In this document: piece by piece, positions 23,005 through 23,187 of the stretch
Layout of the letters: each line of letters starts with the position of its first letter
Numbering within the stretch: the stretch's first letter is position 1
Source: Firmicutes bacterium UBA5493
GTDB lineage: Bacteria > Bacillota > Limnochordia > Darwinibacteriales > Darwinibacteriaceae
Assembly: GCA_002424045.1 (NCBI GenBank)
Contig: DIPH01000020.1
Coordinates: 144,435-167,621 of the forward strand
DNA length: 23,187 nt
Direction of reading: 5' to 3'
Notes under the pieces: model-generated
Told to the model about the DNA's origin: nothing
Database searches by the model: none
Seen by the model: only the letters and a program-made list of their open reading frames with translations
Translations under genes and position numbers: made by a program

Positions 23005-23066
23005 TTTCCGTAGGATCATGATCGTGCTTGTTCCTTTAAGTTTGTTATGGACAAGCTCCTACGAAA
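23005..23066. other. Two-part hairpin upstream of the 23144 gene
   Basis: TTTCCGTAGGA (23005-23015) pairs with TCCTACGAAA (23057-23066) with one bulged C. Directly inside, GCTTGTTCC (23026-23034) pairs with GGACAAGC (23049-23056) with one bulge. The 3' strand is continuous, while the 5' strand loops out TCATGATCGT. There is no T-run after it, so it is not a terminator. It may be a leader RNA element or a protein site; a 10-bp palindrome GATCATGATC (23014-23023) overlaps the loop. Confidence 0.4.
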
Positions 23067-23143
23067 GTTCATCCAGCCGACTAGCACTTCGCCATATCAG
23101 TATGTGGTTTCTGGAAAACAAATAATCGAAAGGGGATCGTATT

Positions 23144-23187
23144 GTGTCTAAGAAAGCGAAGTTTATTGTAGACTTGCACATTAAGTC
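23144..23187 (+). CDS. Start of an unidentified protein (possible PHP-domain)
   Basis: GTG 23144 follows AAAGGGG (23129-23135) by 8 bases and opens a frame that runs off the window end. Only 14 residues are visible: MSKKAKFIVDLHIK. The run FIVDLHI recalls the metal-binding start of PHP-domain phosphoesterases and EndoQ-like proteins (usually DLHIHS), but the second His is Lys here, so this is a weak hint. It diverges from bamA across the ~1-kb non-coding gap. Confidence 0.45.
   Translation, partial: MSKKAKFIVDLHIK

Larger units (their letters stand above)
22152..23143. other. Non-coding stretch upstream of bamA and of the 23144 gene
   Basis: I see no convincing gene in these 992 bases. The region is AT-rich (roughly 32-43% GC in most blocks counted) with stops in all frames. 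It holds a 10-bp palindrome GGAACGTTCC (22205-22214) about 55 bases upstream of bamA, the GC-richer island at about 22711-22868 and the hairpin at 23005-23066, both listed separately. A weak bamA promoter may read on the minus strand as TTAACT and TAAAGT near 22320-22290. No strong plus-strand promoter was found for the gene at 23144. Confidence 0.6.

Noticed and set aside
1..23187. Searched for tRNA, rRNA, CRISPR repeats, insertion-sequence ends and prophage genes
   Set aside because: No repeated spacer-repeat pattern, cloverleaf-like GGTTCGAATCC element in context, transposase frame or phage protein was seen.

Overview
This window reads as chromosomal sequence from a Firmicute (Bacillota) that has an outer membrane. 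Firmicute features are a T-box riboswitch ahead of tyrS, strong AGGAGG-type ribosome binding sites with frequent GTG and TTG starts, and the families DegV, YlxP/DUF503 and a MarR-controlled heterodimeric ABC exporter. A complete BamA/Omp85 protein near the right end implies a diderm cell. T-box plus BamA fits lineages such as Limnochordia, Halanaerobiales or Negativicutes. I favour a Limnochordia-like organism, by inference only. There are no insertion sequences, tRNAs, rRNAs, CRISPR arrays or phage genes.

Layout. At 1-810 lie the tail of a folate cyclodeaminase-like gene and a GNAT acetyltransferase. At 848-2479 there is a promoter, a tyrosine T-box leader, tyrS and its terminator. At 2479-6611 a new promoter drives a MarR regulator and two overlapping ABC exporter genes whose nucleotide sites are degenerate in complementary ways. 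At 6627-13266 follows a long same-strand run: mnmA, DUF503, degV, pckA, UPF0178, a NYN/OST-HTH/cold-shock-like protein, an endonuclease IV-like TIM barrel and a second GNAT. The CCA-adding enzyme gene (13214-14548) runs the other way and overlaps the GNAT tail. At 14580-18535 there is an sfsA-HAD phosphatase-APH kinase-methyltransferase run. glnS has its own promoter and is convergent with bamA. The last ~1 kb (22152-23143) is non-coding until a new gene starts at 23144.

How the genes relate. Translation and tRNA functions dominate: TyrRS with its T-box, MnmA, the CCA enzyme and GlnRS. Housekeeping metabolism (PckA, the cyclodeaminase) and a drug-type efflux unit are interleaved with them. 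The least explained parts are three points. First, UPF0178, NYN/OST-HTH and the TIM barrel form a tight cluster of nuclease-like folds. Second, the HAD/kinase/methyltransferase run has no obvious substrate. Third, the AT-rich gap upstream of bamA contains a GC-richer island of about 150 nt that folds on paper into a long irregular rod, and a second compact hairpin.
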